From DATADF01 sp046263155 (lineage in GTDB: Bacteria > Actinomycetota > CADDZG01 > WHSQ01): a stretch of DNA of 64,000 bases. How positions within the stretch are numbered: position 1 is the stretch's first letter; each line of letters opens with the position of its first letter. Under the pieces are notes generated by a model. The model had not been told where the DNA came from, ran no database searches, and saw only the letters and a program-made list of their open reading frames with translations. Positions 49,035 through 58,283 of the stretch are shown here, piece by piece. Both the position numbers and the translations under genes were made by a program. The stretch lies in NCBI GenBank assembly GCA_046263155.1, contig JBHELF010000160.1, positions 1 to 64,000 of the forward strand, in the 5' to 3' direction.

Positions 49035-51838
49035 AAGATGGCGAGCAGCACGACCACGCCGGCGCGGCGCAGCGATGGAAGCACCCGGTACGCGAAGGGG
49101 TGTTCCTCGACGTCCAAGCCTTGGGGATTGAGGAACTCGAAGACGGCTCTGTCTCCGCGGCGCTCAAACAAGACGTCGTCATCGAAGTTCCGCAAGACCT
49201 CCATCGCCTGCGCTGCCTGCGCTGCCGGAACATCGATGCGGATCGGGCGCCCCGGCCCGGTTTGATCAGGAACCGACGCGGCCGCACGCTTCAGCGCACG
49301 GTTCCATACCGGAGCCGAGAGATCTTCTAGATCCGAAGCCGGTCCCGTTGCCTGAACGATCGCGTTGGCAAGGAAGAGAGCGGAGCCCTCCGTGTAAGCG
49401 CGGTAGTTCGGCTCGCCCGAAAACAGGACGACGCGGCCCTCTCCGAGCTTCTCCTCGATCAACGCCGCAGTGCCTTTGAGTTCACCCTCACTCTCGGCGT
49501 AACCCGAGAAAAAGAAGTCGGGCGTGTTGGTGGGGTAGCCGGCCACGTTGGCGCCCGACTCGGTGAGGCTGAGGAGGTCCTCGCCGAGGTGGTACCAGTA
49601 GGCGAATCCCTGAGCGCCGAGGCTCAGGGGACCGCGGTCTCCAACACGGACGCGGAAGAGAGTCCCCGGTATGGCGGCGCCACTGGGTGTCAGTTGGGCC
49701 GTCGTGTACCCGTGCCGAACCGCGAACGGAGTACCCCCCGTACTACCAGGTCGCGCGGTACCGATGTAAGTGCCGCCGCCCTCGATCCAGGAGCGGATCT
49801 GTGGCTCGGCGGGCTCGAGTTCTGCGGTCTGAATACCCGGAACGATAAAAGCGTCGTACTCACCCAGGGTGAGTTGGCCCGCCAGGATCTCCGGGGCGCT
49901 TAGCAAATCGAAAGGAATCTCCCAACGTCGTTCGAGCGTGTAGGCGAGGTGGCCCAGCGATTCCGAGAGTGGGATTGCGTAGCGTAGATAGCGCGGCGCG
50001 TTATCGAGCGAGCCGTAGGGGTAGAACACGGCAACGCGCGGAACTCGAATGCGCCTTCCCTCCGGCATCGGAGCCGTGGCAGCTTTCACGCGCAACAACT
50101 GCCGTCTCGCCCAGGTGAGCGTGAGTGCATCGGTTCCGGCTCGGGCGCGCACAACAAAGGAGCCTGAGGGGAGGCGAGTTCCGCCGGTCCTGGCCGGCGC
50201 CGACAGCCTGGACACGGGAACGCCCTCGCGTGTCAGGCCGAGTGCAGACGCCACGGCCGCCGGGCTGTCGCCGCGCCACCAAAAGAATCGCGCCCTCGCG
50301 GCGGGCCCGGCCATGAGGGGGCGGGGAGCCCTTCGTAGCTTGCGACCGACCGGCTGTACGTCCGAGCCGGTAAAGTTCGCCTTCAGATTTGCGAGTAGTG
50401 GATTTGACCAGGCCGTCACGTCATAGAAGTAGGGAAACGGCACGTAGGTGTCCTCGTGAAGCAAGGCCTGGATCCACCGCTTCTGCGGCTGAGCCATGGG
50501 AATCCAGAAGGTGCCCTGCGCAACCACCCCGGATCGGGCCGGTCGCCCGTACCGGTGCAAGACGGGAACGTTGACGTCTTCGCGCAGGCGATAAACCTCC
50601 ACGCCCATCGACATCAGGCGGCGAAGCACCCGGACGACTTCGGGATAGGCGCGGCGAGGGCTTAAGAAATAGTGGCGCACCGTCAAGGGAGGCACCTCTC
50701 GTCGAACCTTGTTCTCCGGCTGCAGGACCAGATTGGACTCCAGAGATCCGGATCTGCCATCTTGGAGCGCATCGATGTGGGCTTCGTAGTACTCACGAAG
50801 GATGCGGTCCTTGTGGTCGGATGCTGCCTTCAGGCTCGTCCAGCCCGCAACGAACTGCTCGATCCAGCGTTGGCGGTCCGTATCCGCGGTTCCCTTTTCG
50901 AATGTCATCCCCGCCGCCGTGAACGCCGTGGTCGGCACCGTGTCGCCGTAACCCATATAGAAGAGGTCGTAGATGCTGTAGTTGAAGTAGTCCCAATTCG
51001 CGGGGTCGGAGGATTGCCGTTCCTCAAACGCCTTTGCCATCGCTTTTCCGTAGATCTTGTTGATCCAGTCGAGACTCTCGCTGCTGATCTCGTGATAGAT
51101 GGGATCGGCGTTCGGCGGAAAGAAGTAGCCACTGCTGCCCATCTCATGAGCATCTATAAAGAGAACCGGTGGGTAGCGCGAGAGAAGCTTTAGCTTGCTG
51201 TCGGTCTCGGGCTGGGTACGCGCGAACCAGTCACGGTTCATGTCGAAGGAGTACGCGTTTTCTCGTGACGAGATATCGCGCCCGTCCGGGTTCTGCGTAG
51301 GGATGATGCCGATGACCAGGTTGTTGAGCATGTCAGCGACTTCGCAGTCGGTTCTCGAGGCCAGTTCGTAAAGGATCTCGACGGCCGCGTCCGCGCCGGA
51401 CATCTCGCCGCCGTGCACATTCGCCGTGTACCAGACGATCGCCGGGGTCGAGACGGCCAGCCGGCGAGCCTCGGCTGCGTCCAACCTCCGCGGATCGCGC
51501 AAGCGCTGCTGGATCGCGGCCAACCGGTCGACGCGCCGGAGATTGCCGGGACTCGCAACGAGCGAGTACACGAGTGGCGTGCCCTTCCACGAGGTCCCGA
51601 ACGTGGAGGTTTCTACGCGCGTGCTCTCGTCGTCCACCCGCCGGAAGTAATCGATGATCTCAGTGGTCGTGACACGTCTGTCCGGATAGCCGGGGATCGC
51701 CATGCGGGGATCGGTAACTGTTCCGTCCCGGGTCGGCTCCTCGGGGCAGCTCCGAGCTTGTAGCCGAGCACCCACGAGCGACGGAACCAGAGCGAAAACC
51801 AGTGCGGCTACCAACAAGTGCGGCCGACGCTTGCGCAT
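49031..51838 (-). CDS. M14-family zinc carboxypeptidase, large secreted
   Basis: This protein has 935 residues from ATG 51838. A signal peptide (LLVAALVFALVPSLVGARL) leads into an M14 peptidase domain: TANVHGGEMSGAD supplies the first zinc His and Glu (about residues 140-145), then NPDGRD, SFDMNRDW and FIDAHEMGS with the third His. The catalytic Glu may be in GMTFEKGTA. The C-terminal ~500 residues include a GAT-like region (YDAFIVPGIQTAE) often found in these large forms. It probably digests peptides or cell-wall cross-links. It follows the CBS gene by 13 bp. Confidence 0.88.
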   Translation of the reverse strand: MRKRRPHLLVAALVFALVPSLVGARLQARSCPEEPTRDGTVTDPRMAIPGYPDRRVTTTEIIDYFRRVDDESTRVETSTFGTSWKGTPLVYSLVASPGNLRRVDRLAAIQQRLRDPRRLDAAEARRLAVSTPAIVWYTANVHGGEMSGADAAVEILYELASRTDCEVADMLNNLVIGIIPTQNPDGRDISSRENAYSFDMNRDWFARTQPETDSKLKLLSRYPPVLFIDAHEMGSSGYFFPPNADPIYHEISSESLDWINKIYGKAMAKAFEERQSSDPANWDYFNYSIYDLFYMGYGDTVPTTAFTAAGMTFEKGTADTDRQRWIEQFVAGWTSLKAASDHKDRILREYYEAHIDALQDGRSGSLESNLVLQPENKVRREVPPLTVRHYFLSPRRAYPEVVRVLRRLMSMGVEVYRLREDVNVPVLHRYGRPARSGVVAQGTFWIPMAQPQKRWIQALLHEDTYVPFPYFYDVTAWSNPLLANLKANFTGSDVQPVGRKLRRAPRPLMAGPAARARFFWWRGDSPAAVASALGLTREGVPVSRLSAPARTGGTRLPSGSFVVRARAGTDALTLTWARRQLLRVKAATAPMPEGRRIRVPRVAVFYPYGSLDNAPRYLRYAIPLSESLGHLAYTLERRWEIPFDLLSAPEILAGQLTLGEYDAFIVPGIQTAELEPAEPQIRSWIEGGGTYIGTARPGSTGGTPFAVRHGYTTAQLTPSGAAIPGTLFRVRVGDRGPLSLGAQGFAYWYHLGEDLLSLTESGANVAGYPTNTPDFFFSGYAESEGELKGTAALIEEKLGEGRVVLFSGEPNYRAYTEGSALFLANAIVQATGPASDLEDLSAPVWNRALKRAAASVPDQTGPGRPIRIDVPAAQAAQAMEVLRNFDDDVLFERRGDRAVFEFLNPQGLDVEEHPFAYRVLPSLRRAGVVVLLAIF

Positions 51839-51851
51839 CACGAAGAGTTTT

Positions 51852-52241
51852 TCAGCGGTGCGCTGCGAATTCCTCCAGTAAAGCCTGGACCAGGTCACGG
51901 ATCGACAGCATCCCCCTGATCTGACCCCCATCGTCGAGCACCACAAGATGTCGGAAGCCGCCGTCGACCATCCGTCGAGCCGCCTCCATGACATCCCAAG
52001 AGGCCGAGGCCGTGATCGCTTCGCCAGTCATGTACCGCTCCACCGTCGTGGTCTGAAGATCCACTCCATCCGACACCGCCCGCAACAGGTCGCGCTCGGT
52101 GATGATCCCCGGTTGGCCCTCCTGTTTCAGGACGACGGCCGACCCCACCCGCTTGGCAACCATGCGCCGGGCGGCCTCCGCGAGGTTGTGGTCCGGCCCG
52201 ATCGTTACGACGTTCTGCGTAATGAGCGGGCCGATCTCCAT
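51852..52241 (-). CDS. two-CBS-domain protein
   Basis: This 129-residue protein consists of two CBS motifs (residues about 5-60 and 70-125): TIGPDHNLAEAARRMVAKRV with GIITERDLLRAV, and ITASASWDVMEAARRMVDGG with GMLSIRDLVQALL. CBS pairs bind adenosyl nucleotides. The gene begins at ATG directly after the SDR stop (TAAATG), so it is translationally linked to it. Confidence 0.92.
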   Translation of the reverse strand: MEIGPLITQNVVTIGPDHNLAEAARRMVAKRVGSAVVLKQEGQPGIITERDLLRAVSDGVDLQTTTVERYMTGEAITASASWDVMEAARRMVDGGFRHLVVLDDGGQIRGMLSIRDLVQALLEEFAAHR

Positions 52242-53282
52242 TTAGAGCTCGCTCTTTTGCGGTGCTACCAAACGCCAGGGCAGAAGCCCTTTCTCGCGCG
52301 CCCCGTAGATGGTCTCGGCCAGCGTGTCGAGCACGTCATAGCGCGGCTCCCAGCCCAGCTTCGTCCGGGCCTTGGTGCAGTCCATCAGTACGGGAACCTT
52401 AAGCGCCTGGAGCCACTTCGTTTCGGATGGAAGCAGGGGGAGCCGCGACACGATCTTCGCGGTGGTGTCCACGGCGAGCTCGGGAATCGGAATGGAGTAC
52501 CAGCCCAGGGCGTTCGCTATATCGGCGATCGTGATGTCTCCCTCCGCGGCGAGGTTGTAGGTACCTGGCTCACCCTCGCCGAGAATGGCGAGCTCGAACG
52601 CTGCTGCAACGTCATCTTCGTGCACAAGTTGAAAGGCGATTCCGGGATCCGGCACAACAGGCCGTAGGAGAGGAATGGCTCCGGCGAGCCTCTTAACCGG
52701 ACCGGGCAATCGTTCCCCAAGCTGTACATAGGGGATCTTCTCGATGAGCGTAAGGGCGCGCGGTCCCGCCACAATGCAAGGTCGAAATACATAGACGTCG
52801 AGGCCTTGGCCTCGGGTCATCTCTTGGAGAAGTCTCTCGACCTCGGCTTTTTGACGCGAGTAATAGTGCGACTCGAACCCGCGCGCAGGGATTTCTTCGG
52901 TCAGTACCTGCGGGTTTTCCTCATGCCATCCATACGCCGCGACCGACGAGGCGTAGACCAGCCGTCGCGCCGAGGATCCGACGGTCGCCTCGAAAACGAT
53001 GCGCGAGCCCTCAACGTTTATCTTCTCGGTTTCCTCCGATTTCCCGAAGATCGCAAACGCGAGATGGACCACGACGTCGGCCCGCGCGACAAGCTCTTCC
53101 ACCGAAGTCCGATCGAGGATGTCTCCTCGCAGGTACTCGGTCTTGGTGAGACCCTCTGCCCCCGGGTTGAACGGGCTTCGTGCCATTCCGATGACACGTC
53201 GCACCTCAGGTCGGTGCTCGAGTCGATGAAGCAAAGCTCTGCCCAGATCGCCTGTCGGTCCCGTAACCGCGACGGTTGTCAT
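52242..53282 (-). CDS. NAD-dependent epimerase/dehydratase (extended SDR)
   Basis: This 346-residue protein opens with the nucleotide fold VAVTGPTGDLGRALLHRL and has VVHLAFAIFG, SSVAAYGWHEENPQ and the catalytic YYSRQKAE (Tyr-x3-Lys). It resembles NAD(P)-dependent sugar epimerase/dehydratase-like SDRs. Substrate unknown. It is first of a three-gene minus-strand run (SDR, CBS, M14). Confidence 0.88.
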   Translation of the reverse strand: MTTVAVTGPTGDLGRALLHRLEHRPEVRRVIGMARSPFNPGAEGLTKTEYLRGDILDRTSVEELVARADVVVHLAFAIFGKSEETEKINVEGSRIVFEATVGSSARRLVYASSVAAYGWHEENPQVLTEEIPARGFESHYYSRQKAEVERLLQEMTRGQGLDVYVFRPCIVAGPRALTLIEKIPYVQLGERLPGPVKRLAGAIPLLRPVVPDPGIAFQLVHEDDVAAAFELAILGEGEPGTYNLAAEGDITIADIANALGWYSIPIPELAVDTTAKIVSRLPLLPSETKWLQALKVPVLMDCTKARTKLGWEPRYDVLDTLAETIYGAREKGLLPWRLVAPQKSEL

Positions 53283-53436
53283 GTCGCCATCGTAGGTGCT
53301 ACTGGACTTTGGGCAGCCTCCCGCCCACCCAAAAACCGCTCATTGGTTGCTACTCGTCAACCTGGGTTAGGGCGCGACTCATTCTGCGATGGTATGCACA
53401 TCTCGGCCCGGCCAGCCCGGTAACTAGGATGCGCGC

Positions 53437-54573
53437 GTGATCGAGATCGCGCGCTGGATTGCCTTTATCGCGGGTGTCCTTGTGGTGGTGGGCACCGCCG
53501 GAAGCGTGGTGCGCTTCCTGGTGGTTCCCCGAGGCCTGACCTCCAAGGTGCCGGTGGTCGTCGCACGGACGATCAGGCGCGTCTTCTCCTTTCTCGCCAA
53601 CCGGGTGGATACCTATGAGGCCAAGGATCGAGTCCTCGCCATTCAGGCCCCCGTAGTACTGCTGTCCCAGCTACTCGTCTTTCTGACCCTCTTCCTCCTG
53701 GGTTACGCGTTGATCTTGCTGCGAGTTGTGAATCTCAGCCCCGGGCAATCCCTGCTGGAGGCGGGATCGTCGATCTTCACGTTGGGATTTGCAGGTACGC
53801 ACTCGGTGGGCGCCACAATCGTCCACTTCATGGCGGCGGGGACCGGACTGGTCCTAATAGCGCTACAGATCGGATATCTGCCGACGCTTTACGCGGCCTT
53901 CAATCGCCGCGAGACGTTGGTCACGATGCTTCAGAGCCGGGCCGGCGCCCCGGCATGGGGGCCGGAGATCCTTGCCCGACACACGATCGGAAACATGCTC
54001 GACGGGTTGCGCGGTTTATACGCCGATTGGGAGAGGTGGGCGGCCGACGTAGCCGAGAGCCACACGAACTATCCCGCGCTCATCTTCTTTAGATCTCCAC
54101 ATCCGTTGCGATCGTGGGTGATCGCGCTGCTTGCGGTCATGGATTCCGCAGCGATATGCCTCGCGATGTCTCCCAGCATCGCGGGTACTCAGGCACGCCT
54201 CTGCCTACGGATGGGCTTTCTTTGTCTTCGAAATATCGCGGACTTCTTGCGGATCCCTTACGACCCGGATCCCTTTCCAGACGATCCCATCGCGCTTACG
54301 TTCGAGGAGTTCCGAGGAGGGCTTCACCGGATGTCCGAGCTCGACTTCCCCATGGAACGAACCGCGGAGGAGGCTTGGCCCCATTTCAAGGGCTGGAGAG
54401 TCAACTACGAGGCTCTCGCGTACACGCTCGCGGATCTCATCGTCGCTCCACCCGGACCGTGGTCGGGGCCGCGACGGCACCTGCCGGATTTTGAGATCGT
54501 CCCGCAGCGACCGGCCGATCGACGGCCGGGCGATCGCAAGGAAGAAATGCCGAAAGGATTGGTCGGGCACTAG
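53437..54573 (+). CDS. channel-like membrane protein, unknown
   Basis: This 378-residue protein starts at GTG 53437. The N-terminal half has three hydrophobic segments, and between the second and third lies SSIFTLGFAGTHSVG, which resembles a potassium-channel pore loop but lacks TVGYG. The C-terminal half is soluble and helical, ending in a basic tail. It may be a two-TM ion-channel relative. It diverges from the SDR gene over 154 bp. Confidence 0.65.
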   Translation: MIEIARWIAFIAGVLVVVGTAGSVVRFLVVPRGLTSKVPVVVARTIRRVFSFLANRVDTYEAKDRVLAIQAPVVLLSQLLVFLTLFLLGYALILLRVVNLSPGQSLLEAGSSIFTLGFAGTHSVGATIVHFMAAGTGLVLIALQIGYLPTLYAAFNRRETLVTMLQSRAGAPAWGPEILARHTIGNMLDGLRGLYADWERWAADVAESHTNYPALIFFRSPHPLRSWVIALLAVMDSAAICLAMSPSIAGTQARLCLRMGFLCLRNIADFLRIPYDPDPFPDDPIALTFEEFRGGLHRMSELDFPMERTAEEAWPHFKGWRVNYEALAYTLADLIVAPPGPWSGPRRHLPDFEIVPQRPADRRPGDRKEEMPKGLVGH

Positions 54574-54608
54574 CCGAATGTCTTCCGTACAGAACGAGAG
54601 GAGGCCCG

Positions 54609-56108
54609 ATCCGCCAGCTCACCCGACTTCTGCCGCTGCTGCTCCTGGTTCCTTATACGGCTACTGCTATTCCCGCAAGAGCGTCCACGGCCGCTGCCGC
54701 GCAGGGGCCACGCGTGATCCGTGACGTGGAGGCCGGGATTCATGAGCTCAAGACCCGCCCACCTCAGCAACCCGACACCACGACTGAGCCCTCGATAGCG
54801 GTTAATCCCGAGAACCCTCTGAATGCCGTCGCCCTCTACCAGGCCGGACGGGTGGATGCAGGCTGCGCGCAGGTAAACGGATACGCGACAACCTTCGACG
54901 GAGGCAAGACGTGGAGTTATGGCCCTCTTCCCAAACTGACCCAGGCTGTCGGCGGAACATCGCCCCTGGCCTCCGATCCCGTAGTCGCATTCGGGCCGGA
55001 CAACGTCGTGTACGCAAACTCACTCATGTGCGACCCGGGGGGAAACAATCTTGCGTTCAGCGTCTCTACCAACGGAGGAAGGACCTGGGGCGATCCGATT
55101 TACGTTCCCCGCGAGCGCACCTTCCCGATGGACGACAAGAATTGGTTCATCGTCGACAACTCAGATGCTCCGGGTCACCACAAGGGGCGCATCTATCTCG
55201 TCTGGGACCAGGTTGCGCCTGTGGTTGCGATGTACTCCGACGACCAGGCTCAGACATGGCATGGGCCGTTCGTCATTTATCCGGGGCAGGGGATAGGCAC
55301 GATCCCTCTGATTACGCCTGCCGGAGATCTTGCCGTCGTCTTTACGACGCTCGCCTCTCCGGTGCCGCCCCTCTATCGCGAGCCGGGCGCGTATGACTCC
55401 GAGACAATTACGACTGCAGGAAAGATGGTCGTCTCGGTCGCTCCGCGCGCCGGCTCATTGCCCACAGGCGGCCCACTAGTGTTCACTCCGCCTAGTACCG
55501 TGGACGCATACCGCGGCACCGACGTGCGAATGCACCGCGCCTCCGAGGATCTGCCGTCGGCGGCGATCGATCCCAAGTCCGGCCGCATCTACGTTGCCTG
55601 GAGCGATAACCGCTTCCGCGACGATCTCGTGAACGACATCGTGATAACGCATTCGGACGACTTGGGAATCACGTGGTCCGGGGTCAGGAACGTGAATCCA
55701 GGAAAACCAGACGACTTCGTCGAGCATTTCACCCCCGCGATCGAAGTCGGAACCGACGGCATCCTTCGTCTGTCCTATCGAACCCAGAAACAAGCTGAGG
55801 ATGTCGTCCGATTCAGTCCGTATGTGGATACGGTCTATCAGCAGTCTCGAGATGATGGGGAGACCTGGACCAAGCCGCTCAAGGTGAACATCAACGTGCG
55901 CACGGACGTTCGCTTCGCGACCTTCTCGCGGAACAGCGCGTTCTTGGGGGACTACAGCCAGATCGCGGTCACGGGATCGTGGGCCTACATCGTCCGGTGT
56001 GAGGCCTTCCGACTGTCTCCGAAGGAGAGGGCGACTTTTCCCCCACGCGTACACCATACGCGTGCATGGGTTGCCATCGTGGACGCGGACGGAAACGGCA
56101 AGATCTGA
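54609..56108 (+). CDS. secreted BNR/Asp-box (sialidase-like) repeat protein, apparent ATC start
   Basis: This 499-residue protein shows five Asp-boxes (TTFDGGKTWS, VSTNGGRTWG, YSDDQAQTWH, HSDDLGITWS, QSRDDGETWT), typical of sialidase/BNR beta-propellers. GTG 54714 is the first standard start but lacks a signal peptide. Upstream in frame lies RQLTRLLPLLLLVPYTATAI, a perfect signal peptide, preceded by ATC (54609) with AGGAGG 4 nt before it. I therefore place the start at the rare codon ATC; a sequencing error turning ATG/GTG into ATC is the alternative. The function could be sugar binding or hydrolysis outside the cell. Confidence 0.8.
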   Translation: MRQLTRLLPLLLLVPYTATAIPARASTAAAAQGPRVIRDVEAGIHELKTRPPQQPDTTTEPSIAVNPENPLNAVALYQAGRVDAGCAQVNGYATTFDGGKTWSYGPLPKLTQAVGGTSPLASDPVVAFGPDNVVYANSLMCDPGGNNLAFSVSTNGGRTWGDPIYVPRERTFPMDDKNWFIVDNSDAPGHHKGRIYLVWDQVAPVVAMYSDDQAQTWHGPFVIYPGQGIGTIPLITPAGDLAVVFTTLASPVPPLYREPGAYDSETITTAGKMVVSVAPRAGSLPTGGPLVFTPPSTVDAYRGTDVRMHRASEDLPSAAIDPKSGRIYVAWSDNRFRDDLVNDIVITHSDDLGITWSGVRNVNPGKPDDFVEHFTPAIEVGTDGILRLSYRTQKQAEDVVRFSPYVDTVYQQSRDDGETWTKPLKVNINVRTDVRFATFSRNSAFLGDYSQIAVTGSWAYIVRCEAFRLSPKERATFPPRVHHTRAWVAIVDADGNGKI

Positions 56109-56530
56109 GCAGCGGGTCCTGCGCGTCGCTTGATGAGCTTCCAGCGACGGTTCGCGGCCTTATCGACGAGGCGCGCCGCGCCGTGATGGCAACCATTGCC
56201 GCGGACGGAACGCCGCATGCAATTCCCATTACGTACGCGCTCCGGGATGGCGCGTTCATCACCCCGATAGACCACAAGCCGAAAAAGGGCTTCAAGCTCG
56301 CACGCGTCCGCAACATTGAAAGGGATGGCCGAGTAACAATGCTTATCGACCGCTGGGACGAGGATTGGACGCGGCTGGTCTGGGTCATGGTGAAGGGGCG
56401 TGCGCATGTCGAGCCCGGACCGGTTGTGCCTGCGGAGCTGATCGCTCGTCACGAGCAATACCGAGACCTCATGGAGGATGCACTGATCGTCATTGAGCCG
56501 TCGCGGATCCTGTGGTGGAGCTGGACTTAG
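56066..56530 (+). CDS. PPOX-class flavin/F420-dependent oxidoreductase-like (TIGR03668-like)
   Basis: This 154-residue split-barrel protein has RRAVMATIAADGTPHAIPIT, DHKPKKGFKLARVRNIERDG, VTMLIDRWDEDWTRLVWVMV and RAHVEPG, a pattern of the TIGR03668 branch of F420-dependent PPOX-type enzymes. The start is unclear. ATG 56066 overlaps the previous gene by 43 nt, and an in-frame GTG/ATG near 56184 would cut the first helix. The stop overlaps the next gene's GTG. Confidence 0.8.
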   Translation: MGCHRGRGRKRQDLSSGSCASLDELPATVRGLIDEARRAVMATIAADGTPHAIPITYALRDGAFITPIDHKPKKGFKLARVRNIERDGRVTMLIDRWDEDWTRLVWVMVKGRAHVEPGPVVPAELIARHEQYRDLMEDALIVIEPSRILWWSWT

Positions 56531-57285
56531 AGGTCGCGCTGGAGCGCGTCCTCGAGAACGGAGACGAGTGGCAATCGTGGCGCGGGCTGGCCCTCGCCGC
56601 GCGGCTCGAAAAGACGGAGGGACCGGAGGCCTCGCCGCCGACTCATCCCGACCAGGACGAGTCAGGAGGGATACGGGGGCCCGGTGGACGCCCCTCGCCG
56701 GGCGCTACCGGCGAGGGGCTGTGTCATCTGAAGTTCATCGGGCTCGGCGGTAGCGAGACGGCGAACCGGGCCGCCGTGTGGCTGTCGTCGGCGCGCACCC
56801 CCGCGATGGCCTGGCTCGACTCGCCCGACGACGTGCCCGGAGATCTGGATACGCCCGCGGCGGGTCGGGTGTGGGCGACGGCATCTGCCGCGTGCGGCCT
56901 GCTCGCGGTAGGCCGCGACGCAGGGCCGCGCGCCATCGATCTGCTGCGCGGGGAAGCCGACATGGAGGGGCGTTTTACCGGCGGCGCCTACACCAGCTTC
57001 GCCGCCGCCGGCGCCTATTGGCTTGCCGAAGGTCCTCAAACCGAAATGGCCGAGTGGGCCCTTCGCTGGGCTCGCGCATCCGCCGAGGACTGGTGGGGCG
57101 TGGAGGAGCGGGCCTCGGCTCTCACGTTCTGGGCCGCGGCGGGCATCCCCGCCGAACATCCCACCGTGGAACGGTTCATCGAGGAGATGCTGACGGATGC
57201 CCCCGAGCCGCGGGGCTGGCCCGATCTCGAGATCACCTTGCTCGTTCTCGAACTCGGCAGTCACTTCGGGGCCTATTCGGCCTAA
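56512..57285 (+). CDS. hypothetical protein
   Basis: This 257-residue protein starts at GTG 56512 and overlaps the PPOX gene by 19 nt. It contains an N-terminal helix (LDLEVALERVLENGDEWQSW), a Pro/Gly-rich middle, and a helical C-terminal half with FAAAGAYWLAEGPQTEMAEW and AAGIPAEHPTVERFIEEML. It resembles helical-repeat proteins but no family is recognised. The overlap suggests co-expression with the F420-type protein. Confidence 0.6.
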   Translation: MVELDLEVALERVLENGDEWQSWRGLALAARLEKTEGPEASPPTHPDQDESGGIRGPGGRPSPGATGEGLCHLKFIGLGGSETANRAAVWLSSARTPAMAWLDSPDDVPGDLDTPAAGRVWATASAACGLLAVGRDAGPRAIDLLRGEADMEGRFTGGAYTSFAAAGAYWLAEGPQTEMAEWALRWARASAEDWWGVEERASALTFWAAAGIPAEHPTVERFIEEMLTDAPEPRGWPDLEITLLVLELGSHFGAYSA

Positions 57286-57310
57286 CTGGTGAAGCTCTTA
57301 TAGTGGTTAT

Positions 57311-58222
57311 GTGACGAGCCGACTGCGTCTCACGCTCAAGGGGGCCGGTCGCGAGCCCGTCGATCTGTGGCGCACCATCGTTTCGCACGGAGTCGCGTCC
57401 TTGCCGCCGATGCTTGTCGATGAGGAGCAGCGCCTGCTTGAGGTCACCCTTCGAGTGGGTCGGGCTGCCAGGACGATGCGGGTGCGGGAACAAGGCGGTG
57501 GCGCCTCGATTGAGGTGGTGGGTTCTGCGCCCTCCGACCGCATGCGCAGCGATATTCGGCGGGCCATCGCGCACATATTGCGGCTCGACGAGGACCTGTC
57601 GGACTTTTACGCCGCCGCCGCGCGCGATCCGGACCTCCGATGGGTCACAGGAGGCGCGGGCAGGATGGCTCGCTCCGCGACGGTCTTTGAAGAAGTAGTG
57701 AAGACAATCTGCACGACAAATTGCACGTGGTCGGCAACCGAACGCATGGTCGGTGCGATCGTCGAGCACCTCGGGGTGCGCGCACCGGGCGCTGCTTCGT
57801 CGGGGCCTTACGGCAGGGCCTTCCCCGACCCCGTGACGATGGCCTCTGCGGGCGAACGCTTCTATAAGGAGGTGGCGCGCGCCGGGTATCGAGGGGCCTA
57901 CTTAATTGCGCTCGCTGGCTCGGTGGCACGAGAGGAACTCGATTTGGAGGAGCTTGCGGAGCCGGATCTCGCAGAGGACGAGGTCAAAACGCGGCTTCTC
58001 GCGCTGCCGGGAGTTGGGCCCTACGCGGCGGCCCACATCATGATGATGCTCGGTCGTTACTCGTCTCTGATTCTTGACTCGTGGACGCGCCCGAAGTTCG
58101 CTCGGCTGAACGGCCGCAAGTCCGTCACCGATGCGGCCATCCTCAGGCGATTCAGGCCCTACGGACGCTATGCGGGCCTCGCCTTCTGGCTCTTTCTCAC
58201 CCGCGACTGGGTCGAGGAATAG
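57311..58222 (+). CDS. AlkA-like HhH-GPD DNA glycosylase
   Basis: This 303-residue protein starts at GTG 57311. The C-terminal part carries the helix-hairpin-helix LLALPGVGPYAAAHIMM and then the catalytic Asp (about residue 256) in SSLILDSWTRPK, as in 3-methyladenine/AlkA-type glycosylases. The N-terminal domain (residues 1-100) is beta-rich. It excises damaged bases and is followed by the UdgX gene, forming a base-excision repair pair. Confidence 0.88.
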   Translation: MTSRLRLTLKGAGREPVDLWRTIVSHGVASLPPMLVDEEQRLLEVTLRVGRAARTMRVREQGGGASIEVVGSAPSDRMRSDIRRAIAHILRLDEDLSDFYAAAARDPDLRWVTGGAGRMARSATVFEEVVKTICTTNCTWSATERMVGAIVEHLGVRAPGAASSGPYGRAFPDPVTMASAGERFYKEVARAGYRGAYLIALAGSVAREELDLEELAEPDLAEDEVKTRLLALPGVGPYAAAHIMMMLGRYSSLILDSWTRPKFARLNGRKSVTDAAILRRFRPYGRYAGLAFWLFLTRDWVEE

Positions 58223-58283
58223 CTATTCACGATCGCCCCCATCTGGCGGGGTAGAGGGCAGGCGGCCTGGGTACGTGAGTGGC

